Below, in pieces: positions 25,272-35,311 of a stretch of 64,000 nt of DNA. A program made the position numbers and the translations under genes. Source of the DNA: Roseiarcus sp963770035 (lineage in GTDB: Bacteria > Pseudomonadota > Alphaproteobacteria > Rhizobiales > Beijerinckiaceae). Position 1 is the stretch's first letter. Each line of letters begins with the position of its first letter. The stretch spans positions 372,001 to 436,000 of the forward strand of contig CAVYON010000053.1 of assembly GCA_963770035.1 (NCBI GenBank), written 5' to 3'. The notes beneath the pieces were generated by a model. It saw nothing but the letters and a program-made list of their open reading frames with translations. It did no database searches and was not told the DNA's origin.

Positions 25272-26666
25272 TCACCCGTCCGGCGGCTCGGGCCAAGGCC
25301 GCATCTCGGCCGAGCGGATCTCCTCGTAGGCCCGCGCCACCGACAGCACGCCGACGTCGTCGAAGCGGCGGCCGACGATCTGCAGGCCGATCGGCAGGCC
25401 CTCGGCGGAGAAGCCGCAATTGATCGACGCCGCCGGCTGTCCGGACATGTTGAAGGCGACGGTGAAGCCGATGTGAGGGAACGGGTTTAGGGGATCGCGG
25501 CTCGGCGAGGCCCACTCGGCCGGGAAGGCGGTCATCGGCGCCGTGGGGGTCAGGACGACGTCGAAGCGCTGCGTCGCCCTGACCGCCGCCTGCTGCATCG
25601 CCTGGATCTGGCTGAAGCCGCGGAACACGTGCTGCCCCGAAAAGCCCTCCGCCGACTCGGCCCAGTCGCGGATGAACGGCAGCACCGCGGCGCGCTTTTC
25701 GGGGGCGAGCGCCTTGAGGTCGATCAGCGCCCGGGTGCGCCAGAAATGGTCGAGCCCGTCGAGCATCTCCTGGGTGAGGAACGGCGCGATCGGCTTGACC
25801 CGCGCGCCCGCGGCCTCGAAATCGCGCGCCGCCCGCTCGACCGCCGCGCGAACTTCGGCCGTCGGCGCCTCTCCGCAGCCCGCCTCCATCATGAGCCCCA
25901 CCTCGAGCCCCGAAAGCGGCGCCGGGCGGATCGCCCAGTCGAGAGCCGCGTATTCGAGGCTTGTGTAGTCGCGCGCGTCCGGCTGCGTCAGCGTCGCCAT
26001 CATCAGGCCCGCGTCGGCGGCGCTGCGAGTCATCGGGCCGGCGACGCGCCCGATGTAAGGCGGTTCGATCGGAACGCGCCCGGCGGTCGGCTTCAAGCCG
26101 ACGATGCCGCACCAGCCGGCCGGCAGGCGGACCGAACCGCCGATGTCGGTGCCGATGTGCAGCGGCCCGTACAGCGCCGCGGCCGCCGCGCCCGCCCCGG
26201 CCGACGACCCGCCGGGATTGCGGTCGCGCTTCCACGGGTTCCGCGCCAGCGGATGATGGCTCGAAAGCCCGGACGACAGCATGCCGTAATCGGGCATGGT
26301 CGTCTTGGCGAACAGGATCGCGCCGGCCTCCTTGAGCCGCGCGGCCGGCGGCGCGTCGGCCGCGGCGGGCGTCATGTCGCTCGCCGCGGTGCCGACCGGG
26401 GTCGGCTCGCCCTTGGTCGCGATGTTGTCCTTGACGGTCACCGGCACGCCGTCGAGCGGGCCGATCGGCTCAGCCCTCATCCAGCGCGCTTCCGAGGCGC
26501 GCGCCTCCTTCAGCGCCCGCTCGGGCGCATAGAGCCAGGTCGCCGCGATATGCGGCTCGAAAGCCTCGACGCGGGCGATGACCGAGGCCATGGCCTCGAC
26601 GGGCGACAGGGTTTTGGAACGGTAGGCGCTCACGAGCTCGTGCGCCGACAACCGAAACGGTTCCAC
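25272..26666 (-). CDS. Amidase (amidase signature family)
   Basis: A 464-residue amidase signature enzyme that hydrolyses carboxamides. The Ser-cisSer-Lys triad is visible: K79 in PVTVKDNIA, S155 in NPGGSSAGAG and S178 in TDIGGSVRLPA. The C-terminal GLPIGLQIVGRRFDD motif is typical. It lacks a signal peptide and is cytosolic. It lies 19 bases behind a peptide/nickel-type solute-binding protein on the same strand, so the pair probably forms an operon that imports and cleaves an amide compound. That link is inferred from spacing. Confidence 0.92.
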   Translation of the reverse strand: MEPFRLSAHELVSAYRSKTLSPVEAMASVIARVEAFEPHIAATWLYAPERALKEARASEARWMRAEPIGPLDGVPVTVKDNIATKGEPTPVGTAASDMTPAAADAPPAARLKEAGAILFAKTTMPDYGMLSSGLSSHHPLARNPWKRDRNPGGSSAGAGAAAAALYGPLHIGTDIGGSVRLPAGWCGIVGLKPTAGRVPIEPPYIGRVAGPMTRSAADAGLMMATLTQPDARDYTSLEYAALDWAIRPAPLSGLEVGLMMEAGCGEAPTAEVRAAVERAARDFEAAGARVKPIAPFLTQEMLDGLDHFWRTRALIDLKALAPEKRAAVLPFIRDWAESAEGFSGQHVFRGFSQIQAMQQAAVRATQRFDVVLTPTAPMTAFPAEWASPSRDPLNPFPHIGFTVAFNMSGQPAASINCGFSAEGLPIGLQIVGRRFDDVGVLSVARAYEEIRSAEMRPWPEPPDG

Positions 26667-26685
26667 GCCGGTCAGGCCTTCCCGC

Positions 26686-28167
26686 TCACTTCCACGCCAT
26701 TGCCGACAGGTCGTTGACGAAGATCGGCGCGTTCTTCCACAGGCCCTTCAGATCGGCGCTCGCAACCGTCACGTTGGGAAGCTGGAACAGGAACGCGTTG
26801 ACCGCGTCGTCGGCCAGCTGCTTCTGCGCCTCGCCCAGCGCCGCCTTGTAGGCCTCGAGGTTCGGGGCCGTGGTGATTGTCTTGTCAATGGCCTGGAACG
26901 CCGGGCTGTCGTACTGGAAATAGTAGTTTGGGTTGGCGTAGATGCCGATGTCGAGCGGCTCGACGTGGCTGATGATGGTCAGGTCGAAATTGTGGTCCTT
27001 GTAGACCCCCGACAGCCACTGCGCCCACTCCACGTTCTCGATCTTGGCGTTGATGCCGACGTCGGCGAGCTCGGCCGCGATGATCTCGCCGCCCTGGCGC
27101 GCATAGGGCGGCGGCGGCAGGATCAGCGTCAGGTCGAGCGGCGTCTTCACCCCGGCCTCCTTGAGGAGCTGCTTGGCCTTGGCCGGGTCGTGCGGGTATT
27201 GGCCGGTGAGGTCGACGTAGCCCGGGTCGTTCGGCGTCAGGTGGCTGCCGATCGGCGTTCCGAGCCCGTTCATCGCGCCGTCGATGATCGCCTTGCGGTC
27301 GATGGCGTAAGAGATGGCCTGGCGCACCTTGAGCTCATCGAGCGGCGCCTTCTTGTTGTTCATCGCCAGAATGGTCTTGCCCTCGGTGCCGCCGATCAGC
27401 ACCTCAAAGCGCGGGTCCGACTTGAACTGGTCGAGCGCCTGGACGTTGGCGAAGCGCGGGAAGGCGTCGACGTCGCCGGCGAGCATCGCCGCCACCGCCG
27501 CCGACGGATCGGAGATGAAGCGGAAGGTCGCGTGCGCCAGCGGGATCTTCGCCGCGTCGCGATAGCCGTCCCACTTGTCGAGGGTGATCGAGCTGCCCTT
27601 CGTCCACTGGCCGAGCTTGTAGGGGCCGGTGCCGACCGGCGCGGTCGCTTCGCTCGCCGCGCTCTTTGCGTCGAGGATGACGGCGGTGTTCATGCCGAGA
27701 TGGAACAGCGCCTCGAAGCTCGGGTCCTTGAAATGCAGCACGACCGTCGCGGGATCGGGCGTGTCGATCGATTCGATCGAGGCGAAGAAGCCCTTGTCCT
27801 TGTTGGTCGAGTCCTTGGCCCCGAACCGCTCGAACGAGAACTTGACGTCCTTTGCGCCAAAGGGCTCGCCGTCCTGGAACTTGACGTTGGGCTTCAAGGT
27901 GAAGGTCAGCGTCTTGAGGTCGGGCGAGAAGGTCCATTTCTCGGCGAGCAGCGGCGTCACCGAGAAGTCCTCGTTGATCTTGGTCAGGCCCTCGAAGATG
28001 TTGTCATGGACGATCTCGCCGATCGCCGCGGCGGGCGCCGCGGTCGGATCGAGGCCGGGCGGCTCGAGCACCATGCCGATCGTCACGCTGTCCTTGGCGG
28101 ATGCGAGGCCGGCGGAGGCGACGAGGGCGAAGGCGGCGGAAATCAACACTTGCGATGCGCGGCGCAT
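26686..28167 (-). CDS. ABC transporter substrate-binding protein, family 5 (peptide/opine type)
   Basis: A 493-residue periplasmic binding protein of the SBP_bac_5 family. A signal peptide spans residues 1-22 (VLISAAFALVASAGLASA). Family signatures are IVHDNIFEGLTKINEDFSVT, PLLAEKWTFSPDLKTLTFTL, FSFERFGAKDSTNKDKGF and VRQAISYAIDRKAIIDG. The ATG at 28167 has GGAG six bases upstream, better than the ATG at 28200. No permease or ATPase lies next to it; the only such genes in the window are at 38978-42696. It is followed by the amidase gene. Confidence 0.92.
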   Translation of the reverse strand: MRRASQVLISAAFALVASAGLASAKDSVTIGMVLEPPGLDPTAAPAAAIGEIVHDNIFEGLTKINEDFSVTPLLAEKWTFSPDLKTLTFTLKPNVKFQDGEPFGAKDVKFSFERFGAKDSTNKDKGFFASIESIDTPDPATVVLHFKDPSFEALFHLGMNTAVILDAKSAASEATAPVGTGPYKLGQWTKGSSITLDKWDGYRDAAKIPLAHATFRFISDPSAAVAAMLAGDVDAFPRFANVQALDQFKSDPRFEVLIGGTEGKTILAMNNKKAPLDELKVRQAISYAIDRKAIIDGAMNGLGTPIGSHLTPNDPGYVDLTGQYPHDPAKAKQLLKEAGVKTPLDLTLILPPPPYARQGGEIIAAELADVGINAKIENVEWAQWLSGVYKDHNFDLTIISHVEPLDIGIYANPNYYFQYDSPAFQAIDKTITTAPNLEAYKAALGEAQKQLADDAVNAFLFQLPNVTVASADLKGLWKNAPIFVNDLSAMAWK

Positions 28168-28241
28168 GGACGGCTCCGAAGGGGCGGGAGGCCGGACCAT
28201 AGCATTGTGCAGAGCGCGATCGTCAAGAAACCGCCGCGGTC

Positions 28242-28280
28242 AAAAAGCGCGAGCCCCCTGTCGCCGGACAGGGGGCTCGC
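28242..28280 (-). terminator. Rho-independent terminator of the DUF2852 gene
   Basis: A 14-bp stem (GCGAGCCCCCTGTC and its complement) with a 4-base loop. On the minus strand it is followed by GCTTTTTG. It lies between the DUF2852 gene and the binding-protein gene. Confidence 0.85.
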
Positions 28281-28304
28281 TTGTTCGATCAAGGCCTCGC
28301 GGAT

Positions 28305-28358
28305 TTGTAGGGCGGGGTCGGCGACCCCGCCGGCGCGCTCAGCGAGCGCGCCCTACAA
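28305..28358. repeat. Palindromic double-hairpin element (intergenic copy)
   Basis: TTGTAG, hairpin GGCGGGGTCggcGACCCCGCC, hairpin GGCGCGCTCagcGAGCGCGCC, then CTACAA. It has the same architecture as the copies inside the hydantoinase gene, and sits 12 bases past the stop of the DUF2852 gene. Confidence 0.88.
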
Positions 28359-28369
28359 GGCCGGCGCGC

Positions 28370-28912
28370 TCAGCCCGGCTGGCCGCCGCTCGGCTGCCCG
28401 GCGCCGTTCGCGGGCCGTGCGCGGCGCTCGGCCATGAACCGTTCGAACTCCTCGCGGTCCTTGGCGCGGCGAATCGCATCGCTGTACTCGGCGAATTCGC
28501 GCTGCGCGTCGTCGAGCTTGCGGCGCTCCTCGTCGAGCCGGCGAAGCTCGGCCTCGCGCCACTCGTCGAACGCCATGTTGCCGGTCGAGGGCGAATAATA
28601 GCGGCTCGCGCGGCGCATCGCCCCGCAGCCCCACGACGCATTCGAAGCACTGGAAGCCATGGTGCGCGCGCCCTGCCATTTGTCGGTGACGAAGGTCTGC
28701 AGATCCGGTCCGCCGGACCGCCGCTGCCAGAATTTATAGCCGAGGACCGCGAGCCCGATCGGCCAGAAGACGATGAAGCCGAGGACGAGCGCGATGATCT
28801 CGAACCCCGTCCAGCGCGTGCCGCCGCGCCGCCAACCGGCGTTCGCCCAGTCGCCCGGGCCGAATTCCCGCGCGCCGTAGCTCCCGCCCCACGTATTGTC
28901 AGCCGTTCCCAT
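28370..28912 (-). CDS. DUF2852 domain protein (membrane-anchored)
   Basis: A 180-residue protein of the DUF2852 family found in Hyphomicrobiales. After a glycine-rich N-terminus it has a transmembrane segment (IIALVLGFIVFWPIGLAVLG, residues about 38-58), then WQGARTMASSASNASWG. A conserved tail follows: TGNMAFDEWREAELRRLDEE and RKLDDAQREFAEY, a charged helix, ending FERFMAERRARP. Function is unknown. The start at 28912 is supported by an AGGT-type site. A terminator and a palindromic element lie just downstream. Confidence 0.85.
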   Translation of the reverse strand: MGTADNTWGGSYGAREFGPGDWANAGWRRGGTRWTGFEIIALVLGFIVFWPIGLAVLGYKFWQRRSGGPDLQTFVTDKWQGARTMASSASNASWGCGAMRRASRYYSPSTGNMAFDEWREAELRRLDEERRKLDDAQREFAEYSDAIRRAKDREEFERFMAERRARPANGAGQPSGGQPG

Positions 28913-29184
28913 CAGGGACCTCCAAAGCCGCCCAAGCCCGCGACGCCATCGGCGGCGGCGCTCGGAACGCCTATCAGATTGGCCCGCAATCGTGACCGCG
29001 CAAGGGCGCCGCAAGGGAAAATCGGCATCGCGGCCGACGCCGGCGGCAAAGCGGGCTTCTCGAATCATGCCAATCGCCCCGCCGGGTTCATGACGGCCCG
29101 TTGGCGTGATAGACGACGCACGGGCGACGCAATACGAACGGGGGTCTTACGCATGAGTTCTCTGCGCGCGGGTATGACATTGCA

Positions 29185-31723
29185 ATGACGTTCAAAGGAA
29201 AAGTCGCGGCGATCCTCGGCGCAACGCCCGGGCGCCAGTCGTCGGGCGAACTTCTTCGGCTTGCGGACGCCGCCCGGGATCGCAAGGACTATCCGGCCGC
29301 AGCCAAGCTCTACGACCAGGCTCTGCGCGCCGCCGCGCCCACCGTCGATATCCTGCTCGTTCTCCAGTGCGGGCACATGTACAAGGACGCCGGTAATTTC
29401 GCCGAGGCGGAAGCGCGATACCTCAAGGCGCTCAGCCTGGAGCCGAACAACGCCGAAGTCTTGTTGCAGCTCGGCCATTTCTACAAGACGGCCGGCCATC
29501 CCGCCGACGCCAAGCGATATTACCGGGAGGCGCTGGCGGCGGAACCCGGCTTGGCGGACGCGGAAGCCGAACTTCATCGACTGGGAACAAGCGCCGAGCT
29601 TCCGTCCGACAAGCGCCCGCCGGGGCCGCGTTTTCAGGCGGCCGGCGCTACGCTGAAGGAGCCGGACGAACTCGACCGCCGCTTGCAGAAAGAGCTGCTC
29701 CGCCTCGCCGACGAGGCCCGAGACCGCAGGCAATTCCTGGTCGCCGCCGAACTCTACGACCGGGCGCTCGCCGCAGCGCCCCAGGTCGATACCCTGCTCC
29801 TTCTTCAATGCGGCCACATGTACAAGGAAGCCAGGAGCTTTCCCGAGGCGAAAGCGCGTTACCTGCAAGCCCTCAGCCTGGAGCCGCAAAACGCGGAGGT
29901 CCTGCTGCAAATCGGGCATTTCTACAAGGTCATCAACCGTTATGAGGACGCGGAGCACTATTACCAGGAGGCGCTGATCGCCCGGCCCGACTGGGCGGAT
30001 CCGGACAACGAGTTGCGCAACCTGAGGACGAGCGTCGAGCTTCGCCGCGAGAAGGCGCGGCTCGAACGGCTCGATCAGGTGAGCCTGCTGGACCGGGAGG
30101 ACCTCGACCAGTTCGACGGCCGCATCGATCCCGATCTCTTCCCGAAGACCCGTGACGAATTGTATCTCAGCCACCAGGACGCGTTCGTCTTCAAACGGGA
30201 CGGCATTCACCAGAGGACGAAATGGGGCGTCGGGCAGACCGTTCGCGGGGTCAATTCGTTACGCGGATATATCGTCTCTGCAACGCCCTATCTGTTCATC
30301 GAAATCTTCCTCGATGGACAGCTCGTCTGGAAGAGCGACCTCGTCGTCGCGCCGCAGCGGCGGGAAAAATCCAATCCGGAGATCAAGAAATACGTCTACA
30401 ACGCCTGGATTGATTTCTCGCATTTTCCCCCGGGCCAGCACGAACTGGTGTACCGGGCGGTCAACGTGCGCGGCGACGCCAGGGAGGGGATCGACTGGCG
30501 CCGCGAGCGGCTCATCATCGCGGAGCCGACGCCGGCCGATACATTCATTGACAGCGACGGAATCCTCCCGCCGCTCGACAAGGATTCGCCTCTATCCGTG
30601 GTCGAGCAGATCAACGCCCGGCCGAGCATCATCCACCGCGCCTCGACCCATTCCTTTCCCGGCAAGATCAAGACCGTGGCCATCGTTCGCCCGGATCAGT
30701 TGGGCGACATGGTGATATCCGTCCCGGCATTGCTGCGTTTGCGCGAGATCTTGCCCGAAGCGCGACTCGTCGGCCTGCTCAGTCCGGCCAATGCGCCGCT
30801 GGCGAAGAGTTTTGGCATTTTCGACGACATCATCCTGCTCGACTTCCCCGACGACCCGCATCAGCGCCAGCGGATCATGGACCGGAAGGGCCAGGCGGCG
30901 CTCGCTCGCCAGCTGGCGCCCTACAAGTTCGACGTCGCCATCAACTTCCCCGTCGCCGGCGAATCGCACAGGCTGTTGCACCTGACCGGCGCCCCGATCC
31001 TGATCGCCCACGGCGCCGACCGGGTTTCGCTCAATCTCAATCAGTCGACCCAGGACCCGAAGACCGGCAACGACATGATGCGCCACTCGGCCAGGACGCG
31101 CTCGCTGGTCGAGACGTTGGCGACGTGGCTGGACAGCGGCGCCAAGGTCGTTCGCCGCAAGGACCTCGATCGCAGTCTGCTGACGCCCCTGGGCCTCGCC
31201 GAGGACGAGGATTATATCGTCCTGCACAGCGGCTCGCGGATCAAGTTCACCCAGTGGCCGCACTTCACCGAGCTGGCCGCGGAGATCCACGACAAACTCG
31301 GCGTCACCGTGGTGTTCATCGCGGAGAGCGACGCCCTGAAGAGCAAGCTGCCGCAGGACGCGCTGGAATGCGGCGAGATCGTCTATCTGAGCGACACGCT
31401 TCCCTTCGACCAGTTCGATGCGCTGCTGTCGTTCTGCTCCGTGTTCGTCGGCAACGAATTCCGGCCCGAAACATCTGGCCGCGCTGCGCGGCGCTGAGGT
31501 CGTCAGCATCCACTCCTCCCGCATCGGCTGGAACGAATGGGGACAGGAGCAGACCGGCGTCGTCATCAGCCGCCAGGTGCCCTGCGCCGGCTGTTCGCTG
31601 CACTACGACCCGGAGGAATGCGGCCAGGACGTGGCCTGCATCACCAAGATCACCGTGCCGGAGGTGTTTGGGGAGGTGAAGAGCTTGTTGGCGCTCAAGA
31701 CAAATTTGGTCTCCACTGGCTGA
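29185..31723 (+). CDS. TPR protein with C-terminal glycosyltransferase family 9 domain (frameshift near 31458)
   Basis: A protein of about 845 residues, if joined. Residues ~22-125 and ~165-270 are two near-copies of a TPR block (LQCGHMYKDAGNFAEAEARY versus LQCGHMYKEARSFPEAKARY), an internal duplication. A beta-rich middle part (~330-450) follows, then a heptosyltransferase-like GT9 domain starting VAIVRPDQLGDMVISVPAL. The frame breaks at VGNEF near 31458, where one extra base hides the conserved GPKHLAALRG motif. The rest, with CAGCSLHYDPEECGQDVACI, is intact to 31723. It probably transfers a sugar during surface glycan synthesis. It opens the accessory glycan cluster. Confidence 0.82.
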
Positions 31724-31774
31724 TCGGCATCGCCAACGCTCCGCTAAAGGGCCGATTGTGCTTCATATCCGGCG

Positions 31775-32593
31775 ATGCACCTGGAAAGAGAGGAAATGTT
31801 CTATCTTCACGTTCCCAAGACAGGCGGCCAAACCCTCGCGACGCGCCTCGCGTCCGCCTTCGACCCCGACAAAGTTCATATGTTTCAGAGCGATCTCGAG
31901 TTTCCGCAAGATCGAGAAAAATTGCAGACGTTGCTGCGCGAAAAGGAATTCATCGAATCCCATGTTGCCGGCGCCATGTTGAGCGAGCCCATCGATCGTC
32001 CAATCCTTTGCACGATCCGCGAGCCCGTCAGCCAGATGGTTTCCAATTGGCTTCACATCCGCCGTGAACCCGAAGAACCGGTGGCATCGGGCGGCGGTAT
32101 CCCTGTCCCCCGCGGAATTCTTTGATCTTGCCGGCGACGATATTATGAACCATCAGACGAACTGTGATGCTGTCTGCTTTTTTTCCCATGAGAGCCTTGA
32201 CCGATAGCATCGGATATTATCGCGCGTTCAACCAGCATCTGCAGAGCGGCGTGGATCGGATACGTTGGCTCGTGCCGACAGAATCGATCGACGAGTTCCT
32301 CGACCTATGGTCGGCGGAGACGAAGCGCCGCGTGCCTAATCGCACGGCGATGGTCAACTTGGCGCCGCCAGAGACTGTCGCCGAAAACGGCGAAAGGGGG
32401 ATCATGGCTGCTTCGCGCCAGGCCACATCTCTACGCGTTCGATCAACTGCTTTACCAAATGGCCAGGATGCGCTTTGCCGAATACCGACGGGAGGTCGCG
32501 GAACTGGTCGCGCCCTGGTCTTATCCGCATGAACTCCCGGCGAGCGTGCCGCATGGAGCGCGGCGGCATATGGCTCACAGACAATTGGTATGA
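31775..32593 (+). pseudogene. Sulfotransferase-family gene, broken by at least three frameshifts
   Basis: The start is intact: FYLHVPKTGGQTLATRLASA is the PAPS 5'-phosphosulfate-binding loop, and CTIREPVSQMVSNWLHIR is the 3'-phosphate-binding motif. The frame shifts near 32075 (then NRWHRAAVSLSPAEFFDLAG), near 32160 (then SIGYYRAFNQHLQSGVDRIR) and near 32400 (then RPHLYAFDQLLYQMARM), ending at a TGA at 32593. The pieces joined would make a normal protein of about 260 residues. Three lesions in 800 bases argue for a genuine pseudogene. It lay downstream of the TPR-GT9 gene in the same direction. Confidence 0.85.
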
Positions 32594-32948
32594 CCCGGAG
32601 ATCGCCAACGGAAACAGAGCGTGGTGGTGCGGGCCGAAACGCGTGAGCGAGGTGAAAGTCTGGCGCGCGAACGGCGAGAGGTTTCTGAAATTCTTTGTGA
32701 AAGGCGTGAACGGGATAACCTACCGCGACATCGAAGCGAAAGTCGAAGGAGACCGGCGAATGGCTGCCCGTCGTCCAAGACGAAGTCCAAGGCGGAGATG
32801 GAATGCATTACACAATCGATTTGGACAGCTTGCGAGAGAAAGACACGATTATCACTCGCTGACGCCGGAGTGCTATCCGTCGATCGTGACGACCAAAGAA
32901 GACACGAGCCTCGTCAGACAGTCATTCATCGCGACCGATTGGAACTGA
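32553..32948 (+). pseudogene. Remnant of a beta-sandwich (glycan-cluster C-terminal) domain
   Basis: The readable pieces are GIWLTDNWYDPEIANGNRAW, VSEVKVWRANGERFLKFFVK and, in a second frame from about 32758, EWLPVVQDEVQGGDGMHYTI. A third piece, TPECYPSIVTTKEDTS, returns to the first frame. The pattern of a W-Y-x-x-E start with an R-W/AWW follow-up resembles accessory domains appended to glycan-modifying enzymes. It does not form one open frame. Function cannot be assigned. Confidence 0.45.
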
Positions 32949-33453
32949 CAGTTTCGCCGCTGGCCGCTCCCTGCGGGACAAAACGACCCGGCTTCGTGAT
33001 ACTCCAAGGCGTTCTCGAGCGAGTTTCAGCGCGGCATGACCCAAGCGTCCAAAATGTCATAGCGCTGTCGCGGTTCTCGGCGAGAGCGAGAGCCTCAAAG
33101 CGACCGCGCTCGGCTTCAACCCGAAAGACGGGCACGTCTTCAGAAAGACAGAACTCGCCTTGTAGACCGAATCCTGCACGGTCCAATTTCGATAGTGATT
33201 CAAGGACGTGAGCAGTAAAGTGATCTTCCCATAAGGAACGTCCTTGCGCGTCGCGTTGGGACAGCGAGACGTCGATGTCGCCTTCGCCTTGGTCAGCGAC
33301 CGCGCCGCTGAACCCGTAGTCGTATGAGTTCGCCCTGGGTAAGCTCGCAACCGGAATGTCTTGATGCAGAGACCCGCAGTCTTGCGCGTTGTCGGGACAA
33401 GAGAGCTCCAGGTAGCGAACGCCCGCGGCATGCGCGAAGACCGCCGGGCGCAA
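32926..33453 (-). pseudogene. Remnant of a beta-sandwich protein, minus strand
   Basis: A 175-codon frame whose first half looks coding (GVRYLELSCPDNAQDCGSLH, then DQGEGDIDVSLSQRDAQGRS). The best continuation after HFTAHV alternates between two frames (TSLNHYRNWTVQDSVYK, then VFRVEAERGRFEALALAENR). It has no start codon context and follows directly behind the broken secreted-protein gene at 33468. It may be a carbohydrate-binding-like domain. The call is tentative. Confidence 0.4.
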
Positions 33454-33467
33454 ATTTCGTGTCCGCC

Positions 33468-34548
33468 TCAGTTCGGGAATTCATAAGTTCGCTTTTCATG
33501 GCGCCGCCCTGCAAGCTCCATGGCGACAAGTTCGTCATTCGTGAAGTGCCAATCCGCCAGGATATTGGCTTCGGGATAGGGCCAGGGCGTGTGCGGAGCG
33601 CGGCGGATTGTAGATCTCGGTATAGGACCAGTCCCGGCAAGCCACGAGGGTGTAAAGATCGCCCTCATAAGTCATCTCCGGTCGGGCCGCTGCAATTTTG
33701 TCGCCGCCTTTGGAGGCTTCTCAGGATTGCTGACCCAAGCCTCCCACCGGGTGGCTCCATAGAGGTCGGTGAAATAGATTCGCTCGAGGTGGCGACGTCC
33801 GGGCGGCGAATTGGGCGGAGGCGCACAGCCATGGGTGGCGACGATCGCGTCGATCCGTTTGGACCTGCGTCCGTCTCAGGCCGCCGAACTCGTGTCCCGG
33901 CGAGAAAGACCATGTCGTCAGCGTGGAAGTGGAGAATCCCTTGCCCGGCTCGCAACGGCCCGGCCAGGGCAAGCCGGCCTGCTCCCAGTAGGACCCGCGG
34001 ATCGGCGCCATCGTTCGTCCCTGAGCGCCAGGGCGAAGCTCGCGCAGGAAGCTGACTGGAAAGAAGAACCCACCCGCCAAAGGGCCTGCAGTCCGCGCCG
34101 AAGAACGATTGCGAATATCCGCCCCCGTCGCGGGTATCCCCGCCGGTCACCCATCCATTGGCGACCCGATAGACGTCGTACCCATCGCCGTCGCCAGGGT
34201 GCATGACGCCGTAGGGCTCGGAATAGTCGAAATCAAAATCGTTGGCCGAGACGACCCCGCCATAGCGGCGATCGACGATCGGGTAAGCGTCGTGACGTTG
34301 AAAGCCAAGCGGGTGACATTCTGGTCGGCCTCATCGTGCCGATAGTATGGCAGCGGCTCGTTGAGGCTGAGGCGCCGTTCCTGCGTTCCCGCAGGGCACC
34401 CCCATAAGGGTCGACCGGTGCTCGGCTTGTCATGCGCATCGGCGCAAACGTGCTGTATGAGCCAGTCCATCGGATCTGTCGAATGCGCCCGGGCCGCGTT
34501 CGGCTCGGCGGCCAGCAATGCGAAAGCGGCGACGATGCGGAAAGGCAA
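33468..34548 (-). pseudogene. Secreted hypothetical protein gene broken in several places
   Basis: A signal peptide (VAAFALLAAEPNAARA) starts at a TTG near 34548. Coding pieces then follow in changing frames: STDPMDWLIQHVCADAHDKP, VMHPGDGDGYDVYRVANGWV, GGYSQSFFGADC, GGWVFFPVSFLRELRPGAQG, RHLERIYFTDLYGATRWEAW and ILADWHFTNDELVAMELAGR, ending at a TGA at 33468. At least four indels are needed to join them into about 360 residues. The mature protein would be polar, aromatic-rich and periplasmic. The family was not recognised. Confidence 0.6.
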
Positions 34549-34894
34549 TGAACAAGTCTCACGGTCAAGCCTGATTTAAGGTTCACGCCCGACAGTCGGG
34601 CTGGCGGCTGCAGCCTTGGTTTCTCGATCCTTGCCCGGACTGCCTCCCATGCGGCTTACTGAGGCGCAAACGGGCCTTGATTGCGCGCCGTGGCCGCAAG
34701 GACGACTTATGTGTCGGGCATCCGCCCGGTACAACGCTCGTCTTCCAACCGCCGAGCTTTCCAGCAAATCAGGCCAAAAGTGAGGTGAAGCGTTTATTGT
34801 CTGCCCAAGACAGATTTGATGTCGGCTAGCCTGCTCACCGTCGCCAAGGTGTTGATGGCGATCGGCTGACCGTGGTTCATATCTGGAGGAATAT
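34549..34894. other. Gene-free stretch in the pseudogene cluster
   Basis: No reading frame here has a recognisable product on either strand. It separates the minus-strand secreted-protein remnant from plus-strand relics starting at 34895. Confidence 0.4.
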
Positions 34895-35281
34895 GTGCTC
34901 AATCTTAAAATCGGGTCGCGCAAGGAAGTCGATGGCAGGACATGCATCCTAACCAAGCCGGGATTGCGCGGCCATGCCGTGTACGGTCCATACCAAAGCC
35001 TCGATCCAGGGCATTACGCCGTCGAGTTCAACCTCGAGGCGGCGGAGGACGTGCAATATGATCGAGATGATGTCTGCGCTGCGGTCGATGTCGCGTCGGG
35101 ATTCGGGCGCACGATCCACGCGCGGGCAAGATGTGTCGCTGTCGCGGCTGCGTGAGGGCCCAGTGCGCATCTGCCTCGCCTTCGAGCTTATGCCCCAGGC
35201 GTATTCGAGTTCCGGGTGGGCACGACTGGGGTGGTGCCGCTTCTGATCGATGATTACTGTCGCGTCTTGCCGCTTAAATAG
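34895..35281 (+). pseudogene. Remnant of a C-terminal domain like that of the FkbM fusion protein
   Basis: The pieces LTKPGLRGHAVYGPYQSLDP and GHYAVEFNLEAAEDVQYDRD open the fragment. HARQDVSLSRLREGPVRICL-like text then follows in a second frame, and FEFRVGTTGVVPLLIDDY in a third, ending near 35281. The YGPYxxLxxGxYxVxF pattern matches the C-terminal region of the protein at 36150-38312 (IIYGPYVRLPWGEQEVIFHV). It is thus a decayed sister domain. Confidence 0.55.
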
Positions 35282-35311
35282 CGCGGATGCTGATTGCGGC
35301 CTCCCTATTCG